From positions 1 through 41,193 of the forward strand of contig JABIDK010000008.1 in the NCBI GenBank assembly GCA_018651725.1: 41,193 nt of DNA, given 5' to 3'. The notes under the pieces are model-generated. The model searched no databases, was not told where the DNA came from, and saw only the letters and a list, made by a program, of their open reading frames with translations. Made by a program: the position numbers and the translations under genes. Shown one piece after another: positions 23,754 to 31,140 of the stretch (its first letter is position 1; each line of letters opens with the position of its first letter). The stretch comes from Candidatus Falkowiibacteriota bacterium. Its GTDB lineage: Bacteria > Patescibacteriota > Patescibacteriia > JAACEG01.

Positions 23754-24563
23754 ATGGCAATATTACGTGGCGACAAATTAGCTGACAAAATAAATAAACA
23801 AACTAAGGCGGAAATTAAAAAGTTAAAAATAAAGCCTGGTTTGGCGGCTATTTTGATTGGGAATAATTCAGCAAGCAAACTTTATGTTTCTATAAAAAAA
23901 CAAGAAGCTAAAAAGATTGGTGTTAATTTTTATGAATATCATTTTTCTACAAAAATTAAAGAAAAAGAAATTATAAAAACTATAAATCTTTTAAACAAAG
24001 ATAAAAATATTCATGGGATTATCGTTCAACTACCGCTGCCTAAAAAATTTAATACTAACAAAATTATTCAATCAATTAATCCCAAAAAAGATGTTGATGG
24101 TTTCAATAGAAAAAACATTGTTGTCTCCCCTCTTGTTTCCGGATCAATTGAACTTTTAAAATTAACCAAACAAAATTTAAAAAACAAATCAGCAGTAATT
24201 ATTTCTAAAAGTAAAATATTTACAGATTCGTTCAAAGCTGAACTTAAAAATAAACAAATTAAAACAATCTGGGTAAAGGAAATAAATAAAAATACAGTCC
24301 AAAAAATAAAACAATCTGATATAGCAATAATAGCTCTTGGAAAAAGAAAAATATTAAAAGCTCAGATGATTAAAAAAGGCGCAATAGTAATTGATATTGG
24401 AATAAATAAATTTAAAGGGAAAACTATTGGAGATGTTGATTTTGAAAAAGTTAAAAACAAAGCTAGCTACATCACGCCGGTTCCAAAAGGAGTTGGTCCA
24501 ATGACGGTAGCCATACTAATGAAAAATGTAGTTGCATTGACAAAAAGGGATTATATGTCATAA
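23754..24563 (+). CDS. folD: FolD-family protein with degraded NADP-binding motif
   Basis: A 269-residue methylenetetrahydrofolate dehydrogenase/cyclohydrolase homologue. The substrate half is conserved: SKLYVSIKKQEAKKIG with Tyr44 and the catalytic Lys48, IIVQLPLP with Gln92, and PKKDVDGF with Asp113. The C-terminal half still ends ITPVPKGVGPMTVAIL (usually PGGVGPMT). But the NADP-binding signature (GRSxxVGxP) is replaced by ISKSKIFTDS at about 149-158 and the PCTPxG motif is PLVSGS. So the cyclohydrolase step may remain while the dehydrogenase step is doubtful. It follows glyA by 12 nt; no SD. The name is by homology. Confidence 0.85.
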   Translation: MAILRGDKLADKINKQTKAEIKKLKIKPGLAAILIGNNSASKLYVSIKKQEAKKIGVNFYEYHFSTKIKEKEIIKTINLLNKDKNIHGIIVQLPLPKKFNTNKIIQSINPKKDVDGFNRKNIVVSPLVSGSIELLKLTKQNLKNKSAVIISKSKIFTDSFKAELKNKQIKTIWVKEINKNTVQKIKQSDIAIIALGKRKILKAQMIKKGAIVIDIGINKFKGKTIGDVDFEKVKNKASYITPVPKGVGPMTVAILMKNVVALTKRDYMS

Positions 24564-24576
24564 TGTATTATTATTC

Positions 24577-24647
24577 GCGGGTGTAGTATAGTGGCAGTAC
24601 AGGGGTCTCCAAAACCTCTAGCGGGGGTTCGATTCCCTCCACCCGTG
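24577..24647 (+). tRNA. tRNA-Trp (CCA)
   Basis: Acceptor GCGGGTG pairs with CACCCGT (last pair G-U), anticodon stem GGGGT/ACCTC (one G-U) with loop CTCCAAA (anticodon CCA), T arm GGGGGTTCGATTCCCTC, discriminator G. The 3' CCA is not encoded. Confidence 0.9.
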
Positions 24648-24655
24648 CTGAATAG

Positions 24656-24686
24656 CAAAAATTCGAGGCTAAACCTCGAATTTTTG
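24656..24686. terminator. Bidirectional terminator between tRNA-Trp and tRNA-Arg
   Basis: A 13-bp perfect stem CAAAAATTCGAGG/CCTCGAATTTTTG with a 5-nt loop and T-runs on both strands separates the convergent tRNA genes. Confidence 0.85.
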
Positions 24687-24693
24687 TTATATG

Positions 24694-24765
24694 TCTTCCC
24701 GGCAGGAATCGAACCTACATCTAATCCTTAGGAGGGACTTGTTTTATCCATTAAACTACGGGAAG
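24694..24765 (-). tRNA. tRNA-Arg (CCT)
   Basis: On the minus strand: acceptor CTTCCCG pairs with CGGGAAG, D arm with AGTTTAATGGATAAAACAA, anticodon stem AGTCC/GGATT with loop CTCCTAA (anticodon CCT), T arm GTAGGTTCGATTCCTGC, discriminator A. The 3' CCA is not encoded. Confidence 0.9.
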
Positions 24766-24776
24766 TAGAAATTTTT

Positions 24777-24805
24777 TTGACAAATTTAACTATATTAGCT
24801 AATAT
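24777..24805 (+). promoter_or_regulatory. Promoter of the bactofilin gene
   Basis: TTGACA (24777-24782), 17-nt spacer, TAATAT (24800-24805). The start point is about 24812, so the CTTATT-N4-AATAAG palindrome at 24829 lies within the 5' leader. Confidence 0.7.
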
Positions 24806-24828
24806 AAAGATAACAACTTAATTAATAG

Positions 24829-24844
24829 CTTATTATACAATAAG
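24829..24844 (+). promoter_or_regulatory. CTTATT-N4-AATAAG palindrome, third copy
   Basis: The palindrome CTTATT-ATAC-AATAAG with flanks TAATAG and TCTAAT matches the copy at 2587-2602 in 26 of 28 positions including flanks. It lies 22 nt before the bactofilin ATG. It could be an operator in the leader or DNA-binding site; a mobile-element end is the alternative. Confidence 0.5.
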
Positions 24845-24865
24845 TCTAATAAATTAAAAAATTTT

Positions 24866-25297
24866 ATGTTTAAAAACCAACCAATCAATGAAAAGGAAAT
24901 TGAAACAATTATTGGTCCTTCTGTAAAAGTTAAGGGTGAATTTGAAACTGAAGGCAGTATTCAAATAGAGGGACAACTTGAGGGTACTTTAAAAATCGGC
25001 AGCGATTTAATAGTCGGCGAAAAAGCCAAGGTTACTGCAAACCTTCAGGCAAATCGTGTTATGGTTTCAGGTAAAGTTCAAGGTAATATTAAAGCAAAAG
25101 AAAGCTTAGAATTAACAGAAACTGCCGAAATTAACGGTGATATTGATGCTGTTCTACTTTCTGTTGATCCTGGGGCTCAAATTAATGGTAAAATTAAAAT
25201 GATTAAAAAAGATAACCAAGAAACCAAGAAAGCAAGAAAGCAAGAAAGCAAAGCACTTGAAATTGAAAATGTAAACGAACAAAAAGAAACAGAATAA
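24866..25297 (+). CDS. Bactofilin
   Basis: A 143-residue bactofilin: the central beta-helix repeat region (about 12-105) carries the family pattern VKVKGEFETEGSIQIEGQLEG, KVTANLQANRVMVSGKVQGN and ETAEINGDIDA with regularly spaced Gly and Val/Ile. Bactofilins polymerise into membrane-bound scaffold filaments that shape the cell or position enzymes. The C-terminal tail (about 110-143) is Lys/Glu-rich with an internal repeat of AAGAAAGC (25225-25258), probably variable in length. No SD. The next gene, a DAGK-fold protein, begins 35 nt on. Confidence 0.9.
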   Translation: MFKNQPINEKEIETIIGPSVKVKGEFETEGSIQIEGQLEGTLKIGSDLIVGEKAKVTANLQANRVMVSGKVQGNIKAKESLELTETAEINGDIDAVLLSVDPGAQINGKIKMIKKDNQETKKARKQESKALEIENVNEQKETE

Positions 25298-25331
25298 TTT
25301 TACTTTAACAGATAAACTTTTAAAAGTAAAT

Positions 25332-26138
25332 ATGTACTACTATCTTTACGACTCTTTTCTAAATGATAACAAATACCAAAAACAACTTCATCGAATAGAA
25401 AACAGAACTGTTGACTTGGGAATTAACGGAAAAATCGGGCGAGTTTCAATGCTTATTAGCCCCGAAAAATTAATCCAAGAAGAAATCAAAAAAGGGGTTA
25501 CAACTATCGTAGCTGTTGGGAACGACCAAACAATTGACAAAATTATCAGTATCGCGGCTAAAGAAAAAATTACAGTTGGTATTATACCTGTTGGAAAAGA
25601 CAATAAAATCGCTAAAATTTTAGGTATCCCTGAGGGTGCCTTGGCTTGTGATATATTAAGCCAAAGAAGAGTTAAAAAAATAGATTTAATCAAAGTTAAT
25701 GACAGATATTGTTTATCGAACTTGGTAATGAAAATAGAAAAATCAAAAATTATCTGCGAAGATAAATATGAACTGGAACTTATTAATAAAAATGGCGAAA
25801 TTTATATTTATAATCTTGGAGACAAAAACGAAATTGAAAAAATATTTGATTTAAATCAAGATATAAAAAATTATTTTAATCCCAACGATGGGATGCTTGA
25901 TTTAGTGATAAAATCAACTAAAAAAAGTTTGGTGCACAACATTTTAAAATTTGTTAAAAAAAATACTCCTCAAAAAATAAATGATATTAGTATAGTACCT
26001 ATTAAGAAGGTAAGAATTGAAAGTAAAGACTCTGCTTCGGCCATCTGTGACAATAGTACTATTATCAAAACTCCCTTAAACATAGAGGTAGTTCCTCAGG
26101 CTCTTAATATTATAGTTGGAAAACAAAGAGAATTTTAA
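25332..26138 (+). CDS. Diacylglycerol kinase-fold protein, probably inactive or altered
   Basis: A 268-residue protein resembling the catalytic domain of diacylglycerol kinase (DAGK_cat). TTIVAVGNDQTIDKIISIAA aligns with the family's GGDGT loop, followed by VGIIPVGKDNKIAKILGIP (family: IPLGTGNDFARxLGIP). The catalytic GGDGT is VGNDQT and GTGND is GKDNK, so nucleotide binding or catalysis may be lost or changed. The C-terminal half is beta-rich as in the family. It is cotranscribed with bactofilin; the linked pair suggests a lipid or membrane-scaffold function, but this is inference. Ends at a 22-bp terminator. Confidence 0.7.
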   Translation: MYYYLYDSFLNDNKYQKQLHRIENRTVDLGINGKIGRVSMLISPEKLIQEEIKKGVTTIVAVGNDQTIDKIISIAAKEKITVGIIPVGKDNKIAKILGIPEGALACDILSQRRVKKIDLIKVNDRYCLSNLVMKIEKSKIICEDKYELELINKNGEIYIYNLGDKNEIEKIFDLNQDIKNYFNPNDGMLDLVIKSTKKSLVHNILKFVKKNTPQKINDISIVPIKKVRIESKDSASAICDNSTIIKTPLNIEVVPQALNIIVGKQREF

Positions 26139-26140
26139 AT

Positions 26141-26190
26141 AAAAAAAATAACCCCTCCCTTTATTAGCAAAGGGAGGGGTTATTTTTTTT
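26141..26190. terminator. Bidirectional 22-bp terminator
   Basis: Arms 26141-26162 and 26169-26190 are perfectly complementary with an ATTAGC loop, flanked by A/T-runs; it ends the bactofilin transcript and the convergent nine-gene minus transcript. Confidence 0.9.
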
Positions 26191-26195
26191 ATTTT

Positions 26196-26474
26196 TTAAA
26201 CTGCCGGAGCAGGAGCACTTGCTTGGATTTTTTGCTTGTCTTCTATAACATTATCTTTAACTATCATTTTTTTGTCGTTTATAGAAATAACTTGACTTCG
26301 GTGAATTATAAGTTCGGAAATAAATAAATCCTTTAATATATTCCCTTTTACAAAATATTTTAAAATGCTTTGAGAGTCTATTTCCAGTTCAAAATCAAAA
26401 ACCTTACCCAATTTTTTGCCTAATACGGTTTCCACTGGTAATCCTATTAAATTTTTGCCGTTTATTATAGGCAT
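26196..26474 (-). CDS. PRC-barrel domain protein
   Basis: A PRC-barrel-type protein of about 93 residues, a small beta-barrel fold found alone or attached to ribosome-maturation and photosynthesis proteins. Seen: GLPVETVLGKKLGKVFDFELE, IIHRSQVISINDKKMIVKDN, ending in Ala/Pro-rich SAPAPAV. An ATG at 26504 would extend it by 10 residues and overlap yidC by 26 nt; the ATG at 26474 (MPIINGKNLIG) follows the yidC stop by 4 nt and fits better. It is the last gene of the operon before the terminator. Function unknown. Confidence 0.8.
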   Translation of the reverse strand: MPIINGKNLIGLPVETVLGKKLGKVFDFELEIDSQSILKYFVKGNILKDLFISELIIHRSQVISINDKKMIVKDNVIEDKQKIQASAPAPAV

Positions 26475-26478
26475 ACTT

Positions 26479-27246
26479 TTATTTGTTACTTTTACCTTTT
26501 TCATTATTTTGTCCGTCAGCCAACTGATCTGTTTTTTTATTATCTTTTCTAAACATTATCTTTTGTTGAAAAACCATGAATAAAGTTGTTAAAAACCAAT
26601 AAAAAGTCAGTCCGCCCGGTAAGCTAAATCCGATAAAAACTGTTAGAACCGGCATCATATACATCATTTGTTTATTCATCATCGCCATCATATCCTCTTT
26701 TTTTGCTCCCTTGGCTTTGACGGGCTGTTTCTTGCTCATTAACATTTTTGTCTGGTAATACTGCGCAATTCCAGCTAAAACCGCGAAAGCAATAATTGGT
26801 TTTGACAAATCCATTATTCCAAATGATATTGGATTCAACATTTCAGGGCGTTCAATAAATGGATAAATCAAATCCAAGCTTTCCGGCTTAAATCCATTTC
26901 TAAAAACTTGAAAAACTGCTATTAAAAAAGGAAATTGAATCAAAAGAGGAAAACAAGACGACAGAGGGTTTACTTTTTCTTTTTTATAAAGCTCCATCAA
27001 AGCCTTGGCTTGCTCTTCCTTATTGTCTTTATACTTATTTTTTACCTCCTGCATTTTTGGCTGTAGGTCTTGTAAAGCTTTTTGTGATTTAGTAGCTTGC
27101 AAAGATAATGGAAGCAAAATTAATTTTATAATAATAGTTAAAATAATTATTGCGATTCCAACATCATTCCCTGGAATTATATTATGCAAAAATACTAAAA
27201 GATTAAAAAGAGGCTCGTATAAAACTGTGTTAAATAATGCTACCAT
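26479..27246 (-). CDS. yidC: Membrane protein insertase YidC (short form)
   Basis: A 255-residue insertase that places membrane proteins into the bilayer. Seen: GIAIIILTIIIKLILLPLS (first core helix), then the cytoplasmic loop LQATKSQKALQDLQPKMQEVKNKYK, KEKVNPLSSCFPLLIQFPFLIA, and MNKQMMYMMPVLTVFIGFSLPGGLTFYW. It lacks the large periplasmic P1 domain of Gram-negative YidC, as in Gram-positive and Patescibacterial forms. The C-terminal tail is basic (about 225-255). It follows galT by 31 nt and overlaps nothing upstream. No SD. Confidence 0.93.
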   Translation of the reverse strand: MVALFNTVLYEPLFNLLVFLHNIIPGNDVGIAIIILTIIIKLILLPLSLQATKSQKALQDLQPKMQEVKNKYKDNKEEQAKALMELYKKEKVNPLSSCFPLLIQFPFLIAVFQVFRNGFKPESLDLIYPFIERPEMLNPISFGIMDLSKPIIAFAVLAGIAQYYQTKMLMSKKQPVKAKGAKKEDMMAMMNKQMMYMMPVLTVFIGFSLPGGLTFYWFLTTLFMVFQQKIMFRKDNKKTDQLADGQNNEKGKSNK

Positions 27247-27277
27247 AAAGTTGAATGTTTAGTTAAGAATAAATTTA

Positions 27278-28204
27278 CTATTTATTACGATAAAATTTAG
27301 CGGCTGCTTCCGGGGGAACTGAATTTATTACCAATCCACTCCCAAGCTCTACTCCGGCCCAAATACTATCTCGTGGTTGAACTTTTAAATAAAAATGTTG
27401 AGTGTTGTCTGAGACAACTTGATGGAAAAAATAATTATAACTTAATCCAAGTTTATTAAGTTTCGACAATACTAGTTTAAGAGCTTTAGCAAAAGATTTA
27501 ACTTCACTATCGTTTAATTTAGTAATGTTGTCAAGATGTCGTTTTGTAAAAATCCAGGCTTCGTAGTGATACTCTGAGGCGTAAGGAGCAAAAACTGCTA
27601 CATGTTTATCTTCAAAGATTTTTCTTGGTCCTTTCATTTCTTGCTTGATTATATCGCAATAAGCACAACTCTTATTTTTAAGTTTATATTTTTTAGACAA
27701 CTTTAACTCTTCGTAAACTTCCGGAGGTAAAACATCGGTAGCAAAAACCTGTGAATGATCATGAACAATCGACGCTCCGGCTTTTGATCCTTCATTTTTG
27801 AAAATTAAAATATACTCTATTCTTTTATCCTTGGCTAAATCTTTAGTTCTGTTAATATAAACCTCCAAAAGTTTTGCAAAATGCTTTGTTGGTAATTCAG
27901 CCAAAACTTTAGTGTGGTCCGAGGTCTCTACAATAACTTCCTGATAGCCGTAGGCGCGTTTATTGCCCGGGGTAACAGCTGGAAACTTATTTTTTAAAGC
28001 TAAAATTTTCCAATTTTTTCCCTGTCCTCCATAGCGCCTTACTATCAAATTTTCTTCGATATTTTCTGGGCATAAAACGCATTTCCCTGTTCTTTTAATT
28101 AAAGTTTCTTCCTTAATATCTCGTGGACGCTTAGCTCGTCCGGGCGTAATAATTACATACTTATTTAAAAAATAAGATTTTCGCATTTCAGATTTTAAAG
28201 GCAT
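27278..28204 (-). CDS. galT: Galactose-1-phosphate uridylyltransferase (GalT-like, HIT superfamily)
   Basis: A 308-residue HIT-superfamily enzyme. The two Cys pairs (CVLCPEN at about 39-45 and CAYCDI at about 188-193) suggest metal binding; the active-site region reads SIVHDHSQVFA (family HPHSQ, with Asp in place of Pro). It exchanges UMP between UDP-glucose and a hexose-1-phosphate. In this glucan cluster it could feed hexose-1-phosphates into UDP- or ADP-sugars. Substrate specificity is inferred. It lies 5 nt after glgA (minus) and 31 nt before yidC. The asparagine-less form may be an ADP/UDP-specific branch. Confidence 0.85.
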   Translation of the reverse strand: MPLKSEMRKSYFLNKYVIITPGRAKRPRDIKEETLIKRTGKCVLCPENIEENLIVRRYGGQGKNWKILALKNKFPAVTPGNKRAYGYQEVIVETSDHTKVLAELPTKHFAKLLEVYINRTKDLAKDKRIEYILIFKNEGSKAGASIVHDHSQVFATDVLPPEVYEELKLSKKYKLKNKSCAYCDIIKQEMKGPRKIFEDKHVAVFAPYASEYHYEAWIFTKRHLDNITKLNDSEVKSFAKALKLVLSKLNKLGLSYNYFFHQVVSDNTQHFYLKVQPRDSIWAGVELGSGLVINSVPPEAAAKFYRNK

Positions 28205-28209
28205 ATATT

Positions 28210-29673
28210 TTATTTCTTAATTATTTTTTTATATAATTTTAAATATTTTCTAGCTGAAACGTTCCAGGAAAAATCTTGTTTCATTCCCTGAGTCTGCACC
28301 AGCTTCCATGTTTTTTTATCGTTATGATATATTTGCAAAGCTCTTTTCAGCTCTCTGTGTAGTGCGTCGGAGCTGAATTTATTAAAAACAAATCCAGTGG
28401 CTTTTTTATTTTTATTATCAAATTTTGCAACCGTGTCCTTTAAGCCTCCGGTAGCTCGTACTATTGGGACTGCTCCATAGCGCATTGCGATCATCTGCCC
28501 TAGCCCGCATGGCTCAAATCTTGATGGCATTAAAAATATATCTGACCCGGCGTAAATTTGATTGGCAAATTTAGCATCAAACATAATATTAGTTGCTACT
28601 TTGTTAGGATATTTTTTAGCCATTCTTTCCAGCTGCTCTTCATATTCTTTTTGCCCGGTTCCAAGAAAAACAAATTGACAATTTAATTCACCAAATTTTT
28701 GATCAATAAGTTCTATTCCTTTTTGCCAAGCAAGCCTAGAAACAAATCCAACCAAAGGAATATTTTTATCCTGTGGCAAACCTACTTTTTTTTGTAAATA
28801 AAGTTTATTTAATTCTTTTTTCTTTAATGATTTTACAGAATAATTATATTCTATATTTTTATCACGACTTGGATTAAAAAAATCTATGTCCAGCCCGTTA
28901 ACAACCCCGTATAAATCTTTTTTTCTTTTTTTAATGATATTTTCTAGTCCTGCTCCAAATTTTTCTGTCATTATTTCTTTAGCGTAAGTTTCACTAACAG
29001 TAGTAATCACATCGGCGTTCATTATTCCTTGTACAAAAAAATTAACGTCTCCATCTTTTAAATCGACCTTAAGAGATGGCAAAGAATTTTTAGTTAAGTT
29101 TCCAACTGTTAAAACTTTTGGATTTGCTTTGCCTTGATAATTTAAATTATGAATGGTTAAAATTGTTTTAATATTTTTAAAATATTCTTCGTTCGAAGCC
29201 TTAATTAAATCTATTATCAAAGAAGCATGATAATCATGGGCATGCGCAACGTCTGGTTTAAATTTAAGTTTTGGCAAAACATGAAGACAGGCTAAAGAAA
29301 AAAATAAAAATCTTTCCGGATCACTAATAAATTTTTTTGGATCGTTTCCGTCCCAATAAATTTCTTTTTTGCCAAAGTATTTCTTATTATCGATAAAATA
29401 AACCTTCACCTTGCTACCAGGTAAAACTCCCTCAAAAACATTTACTTTTTTGATACTTCCTCCTGAAGAAATTTTCACATCAGATAAAATCTTCTTTAAT
29501 TTATGTTTTTTCTCATCAATTAATCCATACTTCGGCATAATTACTCTAACATCTGCTCCTAATTTTTTAAGCGCAACAGGTAAGCTCCCAGCCACATCAG
29601 CCAACCCTCCTGCTTTTGCAAAAGGATGAAGCTCAGCTGAAGCAAATAAAACTTTTAAATTTTTCTTTGGCAT
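28210..29673 (-). CDS. glgA: Glycogen synthase (GT5), copy 1
   Basis: A 487-residue GT5 synthase transferring glucose from a nucleotide sugar to alpha-1,4-glucan. The N-terminal AELHPFAKAGGLADVAGSL holds the KAGG sugar-nucleotide loop; C-terminal RFEPCGLGQMIAMRYGAVPI and ATGGLKDTV are the family's donor-binding motifs. The catalytic domain HAHDYHASL (about 142-150) is also present. A second paralogue lies at 34347-35828 in the same operon. No glgC is found in the window, so the nucleotide-sugar source is unknown. No SD. Confidence 0.93.
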   Translation of the reverse strand: MPKKNLKVLFASAELHPFAKAGGLADVAGSLPVALKKLGADVRVIMPKYGLIDEKKHKLKKILSDVKISSGGSIKKVNVFEGVLPGSKVKVYFIDNKKYFGKKEIYWDGNDPKKFISDPERFLFFSLACLHVLPKLKFKPDVAHAHDYHASLIIDLIKASNEEYFKNIKTILTIHNLNYQGKANPKVLTVGNLTKNSLPSLKVDLKDGDVNFFVQGIMNADVITTVSETYAKEIMTEKFGAGLENIIKKRKKDLYGVVNGLDIDFFNPSRDKNIEYNYSVKSLKKKELNKLYLQKKVGLPQDKNIPLVGFVSRLAWQKGIELIDQKFGELNCQFVFLGTGQKEYEEQLERMAKKYPNKVATNIMFDAKFANQIYAGSDIFLMPSRFEPCGLGQMIAMRYGAVPIVRATGGLKDTVAKFDNKNKKATGFVFNKFSSDALHRELKRALQIYHNDKKTWKLVQTQGMKQDFSWNVSARKYLKLYKKIIKK

Positions 29674-29682
29674 AAAAATATT

Positions 29683-30261
29683 TTATTTATTTAAAATCAT
29701 TAAATTTTTTGTTATCCACCAAACAACTTTTTTAGCTTCCATTTCCTTTTTAATTGTTTCTGTTAATTTTTTATTAAAAGAAAATCCTTTTTCTTTAAAT
29801 AAATTAATCCAAAACTTATGAGGCTGTTCATTGATATGCCCAATGCTCTCTGGTCCTTGACCGGGCGTTGCAGCGGTAAAAACTATATCATCTGACAAAT
29901 TAATTAGCGTTTTAACTAAAATTTCTGAATATTTATTCTCGATATGCTCTGCCACCTCAAAACACAAGCACAAATCAAACTTTCTGTTTAATTTTAGAGG
30001 TTTACTTAAATCATGCAATTTAAGTTTATCTCCAATTAACGACTCTTTCAAAGCAGCCGGTGAACCATCGTACCCTAAAACTTCCACTCCCTGGTTCATG
30101 AATTCTCTTAAATAAATTCCTGCTCCACAGCCAACATCAATCACATTTTTTGGTTTAAAATATTTAATTAAAATATCAGTCGCCGCCTTAGCTGAATCTG
30201 CTTCGAATTTTATAGTATTTTTAAAAAATTGATTATCGTAAATATTAGTATCAACAGCCAT
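29683..30261 (-). CDS. Class I SAM-dependent methyltransferase
   Basis: A 192-residue methyltransferase with motif I VIDVGCGAGIYLREF (about 40-54), strand-2 acidic LGYDGSPAAL and a later LCLCFEVAEHIE (about 93-104), in the Methyltransf_11/23 style. It stands between a GT5 synthase and a PHP hydrolase in the glucan operon (3-9 nt gaps), so it may methylate a sugar or sugar-linked product, such as a polymethylated glucan; this is inference. Substrate is unknown. Confidence 0.78.
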   Translation of the reverse strand: MAVDTNIYDNQFFKNTIKFEADSAKAATDILIKYFKPKNVIDVGCGAGIYLREFMNQGVEVLGYDGSPAALKESLIGDKLKLHDLSKPLKLNRKFDLCLCFEVAEHIENKYSEILVKTLINLSDDIVFTAATPGQGPESIGHINEQPHKFWINLFKEKGFSFNKKLTETIKKEMEAKKVVWWITKNLMILNK

Positions 30262-30264
30262 ATT

Positions 30265-31131
30265 TTAATTTATAATTTTTTCTACTCCAGGTAATAAATT
30301 AGATCTAACTTTAAAATAATCCCATGAACACTTAATATAAGAATTTAGCCCGCTATCCATGCCGTGAAAATCAGACCCGCCGGTATATATAATTTTCCTT
30401 CCTTTTAATTTATGTTGATAATAAGATATAGTATCCCAACTATGGTGAGGCGATAATAATTCAATACCGTCTATAAACTTTCCTTTTAAAAGTTTTACTA
30501 CCAAGTCCGCGTCAACTTTGCCCTTTCCGGGGTGTCCCATTATAATTTGTCCGCCAATTTTCTTGTGTAAATCTTTTAAGCGATGAACATTTACATGGGT
30601 TTCATCCAAGTAATACCTTTTTTTATGCTTAAAGAGAAATTTAATTATCTCCCACTCATGAGGATTTTTAGTTTTTAAGCCTTCTTTAATGAATTTTAGA
30701 TTATTAGAATTTTTTTTGATTGTTCTAACTAACCCATTAATCGGAATATAATGGTTATATTTACTAAGAATTTTTTCAATGTCAATCTCTAGCCCTTGCT
30801 CCTGCCAATATTTAAGGGCTTTTACAACGTTGCGATATCTTTGAATTTGAGTCTTTCGTAAAAACTCATGAAAGTAAGGGCTGTCTTTATCAAAATTATA
30901 AAGTAAAAAATTCAATCTTCTTGATCCGTAGCGAACATACAGCTCTATCCCGCTAATTGATTTAATATTTCTCTTTTTACAAGCCCGAAAAAATTCATCC
31001 AGGCCGGCCACAGTATTGTGGTCAGTAAGAGCCGCTACTTTAACGCTTCTTTCTTCCAAAAATTTGGCTAACTGCGTAGGTGTTAATTTTCCGTCAGAAT
31101 AAGTTGAGTGGAGTTGTAAATCAATGTACAT
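30265..31131 (-). CDS. PHP-domain metal-dependent hydrolase
   Basis: A 288-residue PHP protein. Metal-site motifs visible: LQLHSTYSDGKLTPTQLAKF near the N-terminus, VAALTDHNTVAGLDEF (about 32-47), ISGIELYV, IMGHPGKG and TGGSDFHG. The first His of the usual HxH is Gln here (LQLH). It is probably a phosphoesterase; in this operon it could cleave a sugar phosphate or phosphate ester. Gap 9 nt to the kinase gene and 3 nt to the methyltransferase. Confidence 0.82.
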   Translation of the reverse strand: MYIDLQLHSTYSDGKLTPTQLAKFLEERSVKVAALTDHNTVAGLDEFFRACKKRNIKSISGIELYVRYGSRRLNFLLYNFDKDSPYFHEFLRKTQIQRYRNVVKALKYWQEQGLEIDIEKILSKYNHYIPINGLVRTIKKNSNNLKFIKEGLKTKNPHEWEIIKFLFKHKKRYYLDETHVNVHRLKDLHKKIGGQIIMGHPGKGKVDADLVVKLLKGKFIDGIELLSPHHSWDTISYYQHKLKGRKIIYTGGSDFHGMDSGLNSYIKCSWDYFKVRSNLLPGVEKIIN

Positions 31132-31140
31132 ATAATTATT

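Noticed and set aside
24823..24850. Full transposon end before bactofilin
   Set aside because: Only one arm is present and no target-site duplication or transposase is nearby, so it is listed as a regulatory candidate only.
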